Shown one piece after another: positions 11,742-25,062 of a stretch of 64,000 nt of DNA (positions are counted from its first letter, which is position 1; each line of letters opens with the position of its first letter). Source of the DNA: Argentina anserina (Eukaryota > Streptophyta > Magnoliopsida > Rosales > Rosaceae); assembly GCF_933775445.1 (NCBI RefSeq), contig NC_065878.1, positions 18,550,395-18,614,394 on the forward strand, read 5' to 3'. The notes under the pieces are model-generated. The model saw only the letters and a program-made list of their open reading frames with translations. It was not told the DNA's origin and did not search any database. Made by a program: the position numbers and the translations under genes.

Positions 11742-12230
11742 TTGGCGAAACATTTGCATCCTAAGATCCTACCTATGAACTTTATTCTGGTGCATTGCCT
11801 TCCATTGTTTTGGTTGCTTTATTGCTTTATCAGTGTTTCTTGGAGCCCTTGTGATGCAGGTCTCAGCGCAAAGAGCATGAGTGGCCTTCAAGCTTACCAG
11901 GTCTTGATTGCCATTTCCATGATCCTTGGTGACGAACTATACAAATTCGAAAAGGTGCTAGCTCGAACTATATGTGCCTTGCATATTCAACTCCGACAAA
12001 TATATGTGAACATGGTCATTCTTCCAGTGGTAAATCAAGCCTCTCTTGCAAACTCGGAGCGACTCGATCTCTTTTGGTGGCCAGCGCAGAACCCAACTCT
12101 TTCTCGAAGACAAGGCTATATTGGAATTGATGCAATCTCCATAGCCATTGTACGTCTGTACCATATATCACGAACTTAAATGGTATTGTGTATTGGATAT
12201 CTACCTCATTGCAGTCATCTTGGCTTTTTG
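11742..12230 (+). pseudogene. YSL metal-nicotianamine transporter fragment
   Basis: Frame 1 gives LQAYQVLIAISMILGDELYKF, matching the …KVFIAIALILGDGLYNF… transmembrane stretch of Yellow Stripe-Like (oligopeptide) transporters. Further on, a second frame gives GQRRTQLFLEDK, matching the loop before the next helix, while the first frame gives GYIGIDAISIAIV. Around 12170-12230 the frame KWYCVLDIYLIAVILAF follows, as in YSLs. The pieces are in the right order but in different frames with an internal stop, so this is a decayed fragment, not a gene. The family call is from memory of YSL motifs. The flanks show no further YSL exons that I can see. Confidence 0.75.
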
Positions 12231-14733
12231 AGTTTTTGTAATACATATTGTCAGTGGTGTATCCAGAAATGATAAATCATAATTAGGAGGGTCGATATAT
12301 CAACGCTAATTATACCAACTCTTTATATTATTTGCTTGATTTATCCACGTGTGTGTAGCATATTTTCCTAATCAATAACTAACACTTTATAAGGTCTTCT
12401 CATACCTAGGTAAAAACCGACAATGCATATCGTATTCCCTTTGTTTTTAGTAGTATAATGTATCGATTCTCTACCCAAATATTGCCTCTTACTTTGTGGC
12501 TTGTTCTTTGCTGCAGCCATTCTTATAATATGATAAAGACTTACATTGGCAAGCAAAGAACCATCATCCCCTTTTTTTTTGTTGGGAAATGAATGATGTA
12601 TATCTTTTATCTTCTTTGTCATTGCACCAGTAGAGCAACTTATCATTAAGTTTTTTCCCTTATTGTCATTGTCACACGGTTGCTACAAGACTCAAACTTT
12701 TTGCTAATAAACTCAAATACCGAATATAATTAGGATCAATGTCTCATACACCTTTAGCCTTCAGAATCAAACTCCAGTGATAACAATAATTGGGCTTCAC
12801 AGATGCTATTTTGTATATCTTAAAGTATAACACTTACACACATATTCCAAATGTAAATTATGTAACGAACAATTTAAATTAAAACTCCTACGAAATCGTC
12901 CCTCGAATCGTCCCTCTCATTGTTGCTTTTTTTTTTCTTGTACTTTATATCAAATTAACTAATTTGAGATATGCTACAGTGATAACATGAAATCTTTATG
13001 CAATAGTATTGTTTAATTAAGATTGCATCATGATTGACCAGCTAAAATAGTGATTAAAGGCATAAATAAACTCCGCATTATCAAGCATGCATACAAATGC
13101 AAAATCCAAAAGAGATAAAGGCTATTCCATAAAAAATCATAGTTTGATTTGCTGACAACTTGCATGTTTTTGTTGTCATAGATTGATAAAAACAACTTGT
13201 AATGATTTAGGTAAGGGGGTACCTTGTTGGTTACCAGCATTTTCCAAAAGGATTTCATTTTATTTAGTATATAAAAAGACTATATATTATAAGACCTATA
13301 TTATAAAAGGGATGATGAGTTTTAAATTACAGAGAAGAAATCAAGTGCCCGAGGTCTTATGTTCTTCTAAATTACTAAGCATAAAGTGTAAATAAAATTT
13401 GGTGGTTCACATTCACTCACTCTTTTAAGACGAAGTCTTTCACTTGCTTGGTTATTAACATGGTTTGCATTTTTCTTTTTCCTCGCTCTAACTTATATAT
13501 TAGTGTCGGGAGCTATTTATGCTTTCACTTGCTTTGTTGTTCACACTGCCGAGATGTGTATTCATGTTTAGTAATAAGTAATAAATGATGAGTAAGGAGT
13601 GGTCAAATATGGAATCAAAAGTCTGAATTTAATAATTGGTTTTCTGTTTCACAATCAAAACAAATCCAACATAAAATTGTGGAAAGAAAGAAGATAATTG
13701 TATATATGAAGTTTTAGAAAATTTTCACCTTAAACAGTCATATTTTGAATGACAAAACTGTCACCTTAGAAATTCATATAATTTTTCTTTGAATAACAAA
13801 ACATCAACATCCATAACATATAATTTTATCTCAAATTTCGAACACAACCTAAGCTCAAATGAACACGACAAAATCATAATATATGCACACCTCTCAGAGA
13901 TTCTAGGCATTAAGTCATCAACTGCTCTAATTTCTTGGGCGAATTAGATGACTATTATAGGCAACATGAAATTCAATAAAAAAGAAAAAGAAATAACAGC
14001 TTAGCTCCAATAAACAAAGCGCACCACAACTCAAAAGCAAAATGAGAAAAAAGGAATGATGGGCACACAGAGCAAATGCCCTGGCAAGCAAAAGCACCCT
14101 TTCTAAATTCCATCAATTATGTCTGCTTCCCCCAAAAACCAGCACCAAAATACTTTATATAAATTACAACAAATTTCTTATCAATCTAAAACAATCCACG
14201 TGTCTCCCTCGAACAAGGACTCCCCCGTCATTTCCCCCTCCCTTCACAGCTGTTTACAACTTTACACATTCGCCAACACTCCCCCATCCCCCACCCGAAA
14301 TTACCAAACCACCCTCCCCTCGCCGGCGTTTGACCGCTAAACACCGAAAACATAACCAAAACAATTATCAAAAAAAGAAAAAAGAAAAAAAGAGAAGAGT
14401 TGGGTTTGGAGGGGAGAGTCAATATTTTCTTTCTTCCATTCTCCGCCTTCTTTGACCGATTCGACCCTCCCATTTTTGCCCCCCATTTCCTTCTTCAGCT
14501 TTCCGACGACTCTCCATTTCTTCTTCTTCTTCTTCTCAATTCGAAGACGAAGCTGCAGAAATCAACGCCCGGATTTTGATTCACACCAAATCCCATAGCA
14601 TCGATTCTTCGTTTTGCTTCACCTCTAAATTTAGCGGATCTGTGCTAAATTTAGAGCGGGAAAGAGAGAGACTCAATTACAGAATTAGGTTTAGGGTTTT
14701 GTCGACTGTGGTGGAGCTTAGAGGAGGATTAAG
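12231..14733. other. Intergenic DNA and ABCB20 promoter/leader
   Basis: No gene is supported between 12231 and about 14100. From about 14460 the DNA becomes pyrimidine-rich, with a TTC run near 14518-14538. This is probably the promoter and 5'-UTR of the ABC transporter starting at 14734; no single TATA box is decisive. Confidence 0.45.
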
Positions 14734-17700
14734 ATGATGATTAACCGGGGGCTGTTCGGGTGGTCTCCGCCGCACGTGCAGCCGCTGACGCCGGTCTCGG
14801 AGGTCTCCGAGCCGCCGGAGTCGCCGTCGCCGTACATGGACATGAGCGGGGACACGTCGGCGCAGCCGGTCGAGCAGGAGGAGGAGATGGAGGAGCTGGA
14901 GGAGATCGAGCCGCCGCCGGAAGCTGTGCCGTTCTCGAGGCTGTTCAAGTGCGCCGACCGGCTCGATTGGGTTTTGATGACCGTCGGATCGGTGGCCGCG
15001 GCGGCGCACGGGACGGCGCTTGTGGTGTACTTGCACTTCTTTGCCAAGATTATTCACGTGCTTATCGATAAGGGCCCGAACGCCGCGCCGCCGCCGGCGG
15101 GCATGACAAAAGAGGACTACCAGTACGAGAAGTTTATGGATGTAAGTTTAATCTTCGTTTTCGAAAACCCTAGTGTTTGATAATTTGGGGAAAGAAAGGA
15201 AATTTGGGTTGTGTTTTAGGTGAGGTTTGGTTAATTCAGCTGGAATTAGCTGATTTAAGTAGGTATACAGTTCTTCATTATCAGGTGTTTCCTTTTCGGG
15301 CTAGATTGAGCTGGAAATGGCAAGCTTGGAGTTTGAGATCTACTGATTTAGTGTTTAAAGCTCGTTCCTTTATGTTTTTATAGGGATTTTACATACGATG
15401 CAATCTGTCTTGGTGTTCTATTTCAATGCTAGTTCCGGAATTTGGTTCTATTTTGCTTGCTTATAGGGACATTAGCTTAGGCAAGCGAGGTTAAGACTTC
15501 AAATTGGAAACGTTGAGACTGGGGATTTATTGTTGCCGGCTTATTCTAACCATGCAATATCAGTTTGAGTTAGCAGTCTAGGGAATAATTTTTTAATCAA
15601 GTAGTTATGAATACTAGGTGAACAGTTCTGCTAATCAGGAAGATGGCTCCTCAGTAATTTGCGTTGAGGTCTTCTTAGGTTCTTTTTAATGAGGAAGATG
15701 CGTACGTTTTCTGCCGCAACAACTTCAATCAATAAGTATTTCTATAGTAGTAATAGAGATTTGCGAGATATAATTCTTTCCCATTCCGAATGTTGTACAC
15801 TGCACGACTGTGAAAGTTTGTTTCTGAGAAAAGACTCTTATTTCAGTGGTTGGTAGTATTCAGAGTTGCATACTTATCACAGTGCTGGCAGTACCTTTGA
15901 ATTCACAAATTGTGGAATTGGGTAAATTACTTGGCTAAGCATCTAGCAGCCTCATATCTGATCTGTTTGTCAACTAAAGGGTCCCGTCCTCAGCTAGGGG
16001 AACATTTTGTAAATGTAATTGCAAATATGTAAATTTACCGTTAACTTTGCTTCTTATTCTGTTGGAAACCCTTTTGTCTAAAGTTTATGTGTTATATCAG
16101 AAGTTACATAGTTCAAATGCTCTCAATTAAGAATACAACAGTGGAATCATCATGTTACCAAAATAGAATCTTTTAGTAGACGGAAAGTTTAGGAATTGTA
16201 TTGAGGCGTGATTCTTACTTTTTCCTCTTCTTTTTATCAGGGCGTTTAATATATGTTTTTTTTTCTACCTATTTAATGAGCATTCAATTCTAAATGGAAT
16301 TTAAAGTATGAGCTGGAATTTAATAACTGTCTTATTGTCTGCCTGCAGCTTGCTTTATGCATTGTTTATATTGCTGCGGGTGTGTTTGCTGCTGGGTGGA
16401 TTGGTAAGTTTATTTCTCTCCCATTGTAGTACTTTTCTAGTTTTCATTCATATAGATAAGATTTGCATACATTGTTCTAACTTGTTCTTGTCTTATGTAA
16501 TAGAGGTCTCATGCTGGATTCTAACGGGAGAACGGCAGACTGCTGTCATCAGGTCAAAATATGTTCAAGTATTACTTAACCAGGATATGAGTTTTTTTGA
16601 TACCTATGGGAACAATGGGGACATCGTGAGCCAAGTTTTGAGTGACGTTCTACTCATTCAGTCTGCTCTTAGTGAAAAAGTACGCTTGAGCTTATTTTAT
16701 TGTCTCATTCTGCTTTCTCACCTTCATATTCCCGCCCAATTAATTTTCAAATTGATCACTTGGTCCATGTGTCTAATCTTTAAAGTCCCTCTCATAATGC
16801 AGGTTGGAAATTATATTCATAATATGGCGACATTTTTCAGTGGTCTCATTATTGGATTCATCAACTGTTGGCAGATTGCGGCTATAACATTAGCCACTGG
16901 TCCATTTATTGTTGCTGCAGGAGGAATATCAAATATATTTCTTCATAGGCTTGCTGAGAACATTCAAGATGCATATGCGGAAGCAGCTAGCATTGCTGAA
17001 CAGGTTGCTTAATAATTTTCAAAATCTTAGTAACACAGGATAAAATAAAATGGAATTGACTCTCAAAGCGGGTCATGACATCATATAACCATTTAAAATA
17101 GCAGTGCTCATTGTATTTTTAGTTTTGTAATCTGATATGTTCCGGTTTTTGAGGTTGATGAAGTTATTAAATTGATGTTTAACTTCCTGTACATCTCCAT
17201 TTTGCAGGCAGTCTCATACATTGGAACATTATATGCATTTACCAATGAAACATTGGCCAAGTACTCTTATGCAACATCACTACAAGCAACGCTTCGATAT
17301 GGTATATTGATTAGTCTGGTACAAGGACTTGGACTTGGATTTACATATGGGCTTGCTATTTGTTCATGTGCCTTGCAACTCTGGGTTGGAAGAATTCTGG
17401 TTACTCATAAACAAGCTCATGGTGGTGAAATTATAACAGCTTTGTTTGCTGTGATATTAAGTGGCCTGTAAGTCTTTTCCATATATATATATATATATAT
17501 TTGTGTCTCATTCATAGTTCTGAGTATCTTTTATTCCATAGCACTTATGTGTTTCATATACCTACACATACAGTGGGCTGAACCAAGCTGCAACAAATTT
17601 TTACTCATTTGATCAAGGTCGAATTGCGGCGTATAGACTGTTTGAGATGATAAGTCGATCATCCTCTATTGTTAATCATGAGGGAACTACCCTAGTGGCT

Positions 17701-20700
17701 GTTCAAGGAAATATTGAGTTCCGGAATGTGTATTTCAGTTATCTATCTCGTCCAGAGATTCCTATTTTGAGTGGTTTTTACCTCTCTGTACCTGCAAAGA
17801 AAGCTGTGGCTCTAGTGGGCAGAAATGGATCTGGAAAGAGCAGTATCATTCCTCTCATGGAGCGGTTTTATGACCCAACATTAGGTACAAGGATGTCATA
17901 TGGCATTCTCATTGCGGCATGCATGCTATTTTTCCATTCAAGTTTCTGCTGAAAAATTAGCAAAACTTTCTGTTTGCAGATTCTAATGGTTTTTCCATTT
18001 TGTGGTGCAGGAGAAGTTCTTTTAGATGGAGAAAATATAAAAAATCTGAAATTGGAATGGCTCAGAAGCCAGATAGGGCTAGTCACGCAGGAGCCTGCCT
18101 TGTTAAGTTTGAGTATAAGAGATAATATTGCTTATGGGCGGGATGCAACAATGGATCAAATTGAAGAAGCTGCTAAAATAGCGCATGCACATACATTTAT
18201 TACATCACTTGAGGGATCATATGAAACACAGGTCAATATTGGAAAGCAAAAGTTGCCATATCTTTTTTATGTTTCTACTTTTCCCGCCTACTGATTTTAT
18301 TATGTTACTTTTAAGTATTTATATTTATACTTATGGTTGTTGTATTCATTCTTATGCATTTCAGGTAGGAAGGGCAGGATTAGCATTGACAGAGGAGCAA
18401 AAAATCAAACTTTCGATTGCCAGAGCAGTACTTCTGAATCCTTCAATTCTTCTGCTTGATGAAGTCACTGGTGGACTTGATTTTGAAGCAGAAAGAACTG
18501 TTCAAGAGGCTCTCGATCTCCTCATGTTGGGACGTTCAACTATAATTATAGCTCGGCGACTTAGTCTTATAAGGAATGCTGATTACATAGCTGTGATGGA
18601 GGAAGGTCAACTAGTTGAAACAGGTACTCATGAAGAGTTAATAACACACAATGGGCTATATGCAGAGCTTCTTAAGTGCGAAGAAGCTGCAAAGCTTCCA
18701 AGGAGGTATTATACAAGATCATTGTTCTCTTTCTGTAACTTTGTTGAGGATTATCTGTGATTAATTGCACAAGTTCTTTTCAGCGAGGCTAGACATTTGT
18801 TATTTTTTGTAGTTGAACTAAATTCTTTTGCTAGCTGAATTATGCCTTATTGACATCTTTTGATGCAGAATGCCAGTGCGGAATTACAAGGAGACTACAG
18901 CTTTTCAAATTGAAATGGATTCTTCAGCAAGTAATAGCCTTCAAGAACCGTCATCACCAAAAATGATGAAATCACCCTCACTTCAGAGGGTCACAGGCAT
19001 ATTTCGGATGGGTGATGACAATTTTAGTGCACAGGAATCACCAAAACCTAAGAGTCCACCAGAGAAAGTTACGGAAAACGGTCAGCAGCCCTTGGATGCT
19101 GCAGATAAGGAGCCATCAATAAAGAGGCAGGATAGTTTTGAAATGAGACTTCCAGAACTACCCAAGCTTGATGTCCAGTCTGCAAATCAACAGAGGACAA
19201 ATGGTTCAGACCCTGAATCCCCCGTTTCACCCCTATTGACATCTGATCCAAAAAATGAACGTTCCCATTCACAAACCTTTAGCCGTCCTCATAGCCACTC
19301 TGATGATGTTCCGATAAAAGTGAAGGGAGCAAAGAGTGCACACTATAAAAAGTCACCATCATTCTGGAGGCTTGCACAGCTTAGTCTTGCAGAGTGGCTT
19401 TATGCGGTGTTAGGAAGCATTGGTGCTGCTATCTTTGGTTCTTTTAATCCTCTTCTTGCCTATGTCATCGCACTTGTAGTAACAGCATACTACAGGGTTA
19501 ACGAAGGTCCTCACTTGAGGCAGGAGGTAGACAAATGGTGCTTGATAATTGCTTGCATGGGAATAGTGACAGTTGTTGCCAATTTCTTGCAACATTTCTA
19601 CTTTGGTATCATGGGGGAGAAAATGACTGAACGAGTTCGTAGAATGATGTTTTCAGGTGCAAGACTATTAATCTCTTATTAGTGTTCTTATTATTGCTGA
19701 CACTGTAGGCACTTTATTCTTACGTGCTTTATCATGTTTCAGCAATGCTCCGCAATGAAGTGGGATGGTTTGATGAAGAAGAAAACAGTGCTGATACCTT
19801 GTCCATGCGCTTGGCAAATGATGCTACATTCGTGCGAGCTGCCTTTAGTAATCGGCTTTCAATATTCATACAGGACAGTTCTGCTATTATTGTAGCTGTT
19901 CTTATAGGGATGTTGCTACAATGGCGATTGGCACTTGTGGCTCTGGCAACCCTACCTGTTCTCACTATTTCTGCCATTGCACAGGTATTCATCATGTCTA
20001 CTTTCTTTTTACATTGGAGTAACCAGAAATTTTATTGATTGAGGCTAGACTAGAATCCTTTGCTTTTTGAGTTTAATAGTTCCCTGTAGCTGGATCCTGT
20101 TGCTCACTGTTGTATAATTAACTGGGTCTTGTACTCTTATTTGAAGGATTACTCACTGGTCCTTTACCCCTATTTATCCTTTCAATTCATTTGCCAAATG
20201 TTGTGATATTCCCGGCACTTGCATATTCCAGTTTGCTATATATTCATCATTTTCTGCTTTATTCTTTGAAAAAAGATTGAATGCGTCTGTGTTCATCCAA
20301 TGATATTTCTATTTAAATGCAGAAATTATGGCTAGCTGGTTTTTCGAGGGGGATTCAGGAGATGCACAGGAAAGCATCTTTGGTTCTCGAGGATGCAGTT
20401 AGAAACATTTACACTGTGGTAGCATTCTGTGCTGGTAACAAGGTTATGGAGCTCTACAGATTGCAGCTAAAGAAGATCTTTAAGCAGAGTTTCTTACATG
20501 GAATGGCCATAGGGTTTGCATTTGGTTTTTCACAGTTCCTTCTCTTTGCCTGCAATGCCCTTCTTCTCTGGTACACTGCTTACTCCGTCAAAATGAAGTA
20601 TATGGATCTCCCTACTGCCCTCAAGGAGTATATGGTTTTCTCTTTTGCAACATTTGCACTGGTAGAGCCTTTTGGATTGGCTCCGTACATACTTAAAAGG

Positions 20701-21552
20701 CGTAAATCTCTCATTTCAGTATTTGAAATTATAGACCGAGTGCCAAAGATTGAGCCAGATGAAAGCTCAGCCATGAAACCACCTAATGTTTACGGAAGCC
20801 TTGAGTTAAGGAATGTTGATTTCTGTTATCCAACTCGCCCAGAATTGTTGGTGCTGAGCAATTTCAGTCTCAAAGTAAACGGGGGGCAAACTGTAGCTGT
20901 GGTGGGAGTTTCAGGGTCTGGTAAGAGCACTATAATTTCTTTGATCGAGAGATTTTATGATCCAGTTGCTGGTCAAGTGATGCTAGATGGTCGAGATCTG
21001 AAGCTATATAATTTAAGATGGTTGAGGAACCACCTAGGTCTTGTTCAACAAGAACCCATTATTTTTTCGACAACAATTAGGGAGAATATAATATACGCAA
21101 GGCATAATGCTAGTGAAGCTGAAATGAAAGAGGCTGCCAGAATAGCGAATGCTCATCACTTTATCAGCAGCTTGCCTCATGGTTATGATACACATGTGGG
21201 GATGAGAGGTGTTGATCTGACCCCAGGCCAGAAGCAAAGAATTGCAATTGCTCGTGTTATTTTGAAGAATGCTCCAATCTTGTTGTTGGATGAAGCAAGT
21301 TCGTCCATCGAATCTGAGTCAAGTCGAGTGGTGCAGGAGGCTCTTGATACATTAATCATGGGGAACAAAACTACCATTTTGATAGCTCACAGAGCGGCAA
21401 TGATGAGGCATGTTGACAACATTGTAGTTCTTAATGGAGGGAGAATTGTGGAAGAAGGGTCCCATGATACTTTAATGTCAAAGAACGGTTTGTACGTCCG
21501 TTTGATACAACCTCACTTTGGCAAAGGTTTACGTCAGCACCGCCTTGTTTAG
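14734..21552 (+). CDS. ABCB20: Full-length ABCB transporter, ABCB6/ABCB20 type
   Basis: Eleven exons (14734-15141, 16349-16403, 16504-16679, 16803-17003, 17208-17467, 17574-17884, 18011-18231, 18365-18705, 18869-19656, 19743-19984, 20323-21552) join in frame to 1410 residues, the family length. Order: acidic N-terminus, TMD1, NBD1 (Walker A GRNGSGKSS near 450; Walker B ILLLDEVTGGLD near 580), a long Ser/Pro/charged linker, TMD2, NBD2 (Walker A GVSGSGKST near 1195; signature LTPGQ; Walker B ILLLDEASSSIE). The NBD1 signature is LTEEQ rather than LSGGQ, which is also so in Arabidopsis ABCB20 as I recall. Arabidopsis ABCB6/20 are plasma-membrane transporters reported to move auxin. The gene is convergent with PnsL1. 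The choice between ABCB6 and ABCB20 is arbitrary: both derive from one ancestor. Confidence 0.96.
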
Positions 21553-22505
21553 GGATGGGTCTTTAATATTGTCACGGGGTTCACCGGTACAATTCTCATT
21601 CTCTCATTTTGTTCTGCTGGAAATATCTGCATCCGATGGCTTTATCCGGGAATATCTATCGGTAGATTCAGAATCGGCAGGGGAGAATAAGAATCAGAAT
21701 GCGGGGGATTGTAACAATGTTTATATGGCAGAGTGAGGGTCGGAACATGGAGGCAGAGGCAGATTCATAGTTATATATTTCAAATGTAGGCTTTAGGACT
21801 AGGGATTTTTGATGTTTGGTTGTCTTTGAGGTTGTGCTATCTGGACAAATTCTTTAGGAGGCAAGCATCCTTAGGTTGGGTGTTTTGTGCTGTCTCCATG
21901 GTATATTGGTTGTTTTGAAGCAGAGGGTTTGGTATCAATTCATGGGTCTGCTGAGGTGTGGGGGCTTGCCCTATATCTTAGTTTACTGGAGTTATCCTTT
22001 TGACAGTTGGATGGTAAATTATTTCTCTAAAAGTTTTCCTCCCATTTGTGAAAAGGGTAGAAAGATTCAGGGGGAAAATTGTTGTAACATTTGTAAATAT
22101 ACAGGAAATGATTTAATGCTATTCATTTCTTTCCCGCTTGGTTGGCTATTTAATTTCGATTGCCCTCTATTTTTCTGTTAAAATCTTTAGGACTGAGAAA
22201 TGCTAGGTGCAGGGACTCTTTAACTTTTACAAGCCAATCGGCACGGTCATATACGTCTTGAATTGTTTTTGACATGGTACCAAATGGGGACTGGGGAAGT
22301 GGACAGATATGAATGTGAAAACTAGAAGTTGAGTGGTATAAAAACTTAGGTTGGAACACCATATCTGCATGTAGTTAAATACTTAGTGACTTCTAGTTTT
22401 GCCCAGTTACACTAGTTGTAGCTGTTCCGGAAGAACTTGGGAGTACTATACGTACACCAATTGGAAATTTCAGTGTGAAGATTGCCTCTTCGACGACATT
22501 GCATT

Positions 22506-24371
22506 TTAGATGTCAAGAATCCTGAAAGAGTGTGCAACCATTTTAAGCTGGTTGCGGTATCTTTTCCACCGTCTCTCATTTGCTCCGACAATTAGGGTGT
22601 AATATCTCCCTGTTGAGAGCACATACAAGTCAGCAACATTGAACAGATTTTATGCAGCAGGAATGATCACATTTCTCTAGCAGTGATTTCATTTGGCAGT
22701 GAAATCTATATACATATGTCAAACAATATCGCATGTTGAATGTTTAACACATTGTAAAGGTGCACTACTTACCATTTCCAATGGCTATGGTTGCAAATGA
22801 AGTGGTAGCAAAGTTGGGAGATGTGAGTCCATACTCGAAGGTGTAATAGTTCTTCCCATCTATAGTTTTCTGCACTCGATGGATACCCAATGAATGAAAT
22901 GATTAATATTTCCAGAGTTAGATAGTGCAAGAATTCCATTTAAAGATATGATGCAAAGAGTAGAACCTCCTCCATGTTGAAAATTTTTTCTACTTGGTTT
23001 GGTGCAGCAAATGTGTGTCTCACCAACTAGGGTACCGCCTGTATAATGATGAAAACTGGTCAAGGATCATTCAAACTTCCTAGATAAGAGACAACAGTAC
23101 AATTCCTCCAATCATGTATGTACCTCTTCCAATGGACCCAAATCATGTATGTCGGTTTTATCTGTGGGTATAAATCTAACTCTTACATTGTGAAGTTGCA
23201 TATATCGGTCCTTGAAGGCAGAGTCATGTGCCCTGAAGTCAAAATCCTGATACATGGAGCATAGAAGTACGTTAATATAGTAATCAAGGAAGAAAGTTGT
23301 TGTGTGATAGAATTAGGCTTCTGCACAAATGTGATTGTCTTCTTAGTTCTTACCCTCCAATCAGAGGGGTAATAATATGAATACCCATCTTGTTTGTCAA
23401 TATAGCCGCGAAACTTGTCAGGCATTCCTTCATATTCAAGAAAACTGGTTGAGAGAAAATTCTCCATTTATAATTCAAAGAACAAAAAGGTTCAGAGAAA
23501 AGTTTAATACTTAAAACTATTGATAGTTTCATACCTTCAGCCAAGAGGGAATTTGTCTGTAGTAGACTTGTTGTTAGTGCTCCAACTCCCAACAGTAATG
23601 GCCTAAAAATTTCATCAATGTGATGAGTCAAGGACATAGAGTAATCATTTTAGAATCCATTAGAAGCTGGCTCATACATTATCTATAATATCTTCATGAC
23701 AAAACACCTGTTCGAGACTCTTGACTCTCTGAGGGTAACAAACTATCAATAGAACCACGAAGCATAGAAAGTGCAGATGATTGACTATTGAAATGGAGAT
23801 GAAACTCCCTATAATAATGCATATATACAAAGAGAAAATATCACATAAAATTGAAATAGAGCTCAATGGCTAATTTCCAACATTATCCACATGAAGAATT
23901 TCTGTGGCAGAGAGCAATGGCTAATAATAAGACAACTGCTCACAAGATGAGGTCATGTATGAAATGAATTGAACTTCGTAGGAACCCATATTGATATCTT
24001 GACATATGCATCAATGAAGTACTCATTCAAAGCCGAAGACTACCAACAATGCATCATTAAGCATAAGGAGCTTGAAGAAAAACTCAGATCGGTTAACTTA
24101 CTTTCTTCACTGGAAGCTGTCTCACTGGAGCATGTGATTGTTTTACCGGAAAAATATGCACCGGCAGGTTTTGAAACCTCATTATGACTAAGCACATTCA
24201 ACTGGTGCAAAACCAAGTACAGAATTCATACTAATTAGCTTAGCTAGCAAGGTACACTAGTCCTCGATCAATGAACATTAGGCATGTAACTGAGAAATCT
24301 GGTAAGATTACCTTATTGTCTGCAGGCAAGGTAGTTGAAACCCAGCTCAGTGAGAGTGATGATATTGCCAT
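22506..24371 (-). pseudogene. PNSL1: PnsL1/PPL2-like NDH lumen subunit, in-frame stop
   Basis: Nine exons on the minus strand (24371-24312, 24177-24102, 23726-23708, 23602-23535, 23427-23354, 23246-23124, 23038-22967, 22869-22773, 22609-22506) join in frame to 230 codons plus stop. The product has a plastid transit region, a lumen-type signal (SNRPLLLGVGAL…SLLAE, one Arg where a twin Arg is usual), and a PsbP domain with DGYSYYYPSDWR, DFDFRAHDSAFKDRY, AAPNQVEKIF and GANERRW. Family knowledge: PnsL1 is a lumen subunit of the chloroplast NDH complex. Codon 144 (23029-23027) is TAG, where relatives probably have a Tyr codon. All other splice sites and the frame are intact, so the lesion is recent, an assembly error, or bypassed by splicing (see findings). 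The 19-nt exon 3 is inferred from frame. Confidence 0.85.
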
Positions 24372-25055
24372 AGTAGGATTGTGGGAACTGACAATGTGAG
24401 AACCGGTTTTGGCTTCTGATATTGTAGGTGGATGGTGGAGAATGAAGCTTGTAGTTTGGTTTTCTTGATGTGGGTTGTAAGGCTCGGAGTTGACTGGGGA
24501 GCTAGCACGAGAGATGCACGTGACTTGCTTATTATTGAAAAATAATATATGAATATAAATGAATAATAATATGTAAATAAAACACGTGGCTGATTACCCA
24601 TTATTTTGCTTGCAGGTCAAGTTTTTCTTACTGTTTGACAAGTCCTAATATATAGTTACTTTTTCCTAGATGAACTCCAACATGCAAGGAACTTGTTAGT
24701 CATGTAATTACAATTTACATTAGAGCTAGGGGGTCTTTTTTTTTGTTTACGATTACGCAAGAATTGCCTACTTTGTGTTTATATATAGAGGTTACACTTT
24801 TGTAAGATGCAAAAAAAGCGCACGCGCAAACTTTGTGGCTCTAAGTAGTAACTTTGTCGATAGTTTATGGTTAGAGGAGGCATCTCTAATTTTATTTGGG
24901 ATGTGTTTTATGAGGATATTTGTGGGTTATCTTCTGTAGCACGTGATTTAGGTTCTTTGTCCCCCCGGTTGCAAAATTTACTTTTATCAAATAACACCCG
25001 TGACACTTAGTTTTTTTTCTAGGTGTTATGCCTTAAAAAAAGTAGTAATTTGAGC
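24372..25055. other. PnsL1 upstream region, no other gene seen
   Basis: Probable PnsL1 promoter on the minus strand and AT-rich spacer, up to the flanking duplication of the next MITE. Confidence 0.4.
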
Positions 25056-25062
25056 ATGGATT

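Noticed and set aside
14677..15071. Long alternative frames over ABCB20 exon 1 on both strands
   Set aside because: Shadows caused by the very GC-rich exon; the +14734 frame matches the transporter N-terminus.
23969..24187. 72-residue plus-strand open frame inside PnsL1
   Set aside because: It is antisense to exon 2 and intron 2 of PnsL1.
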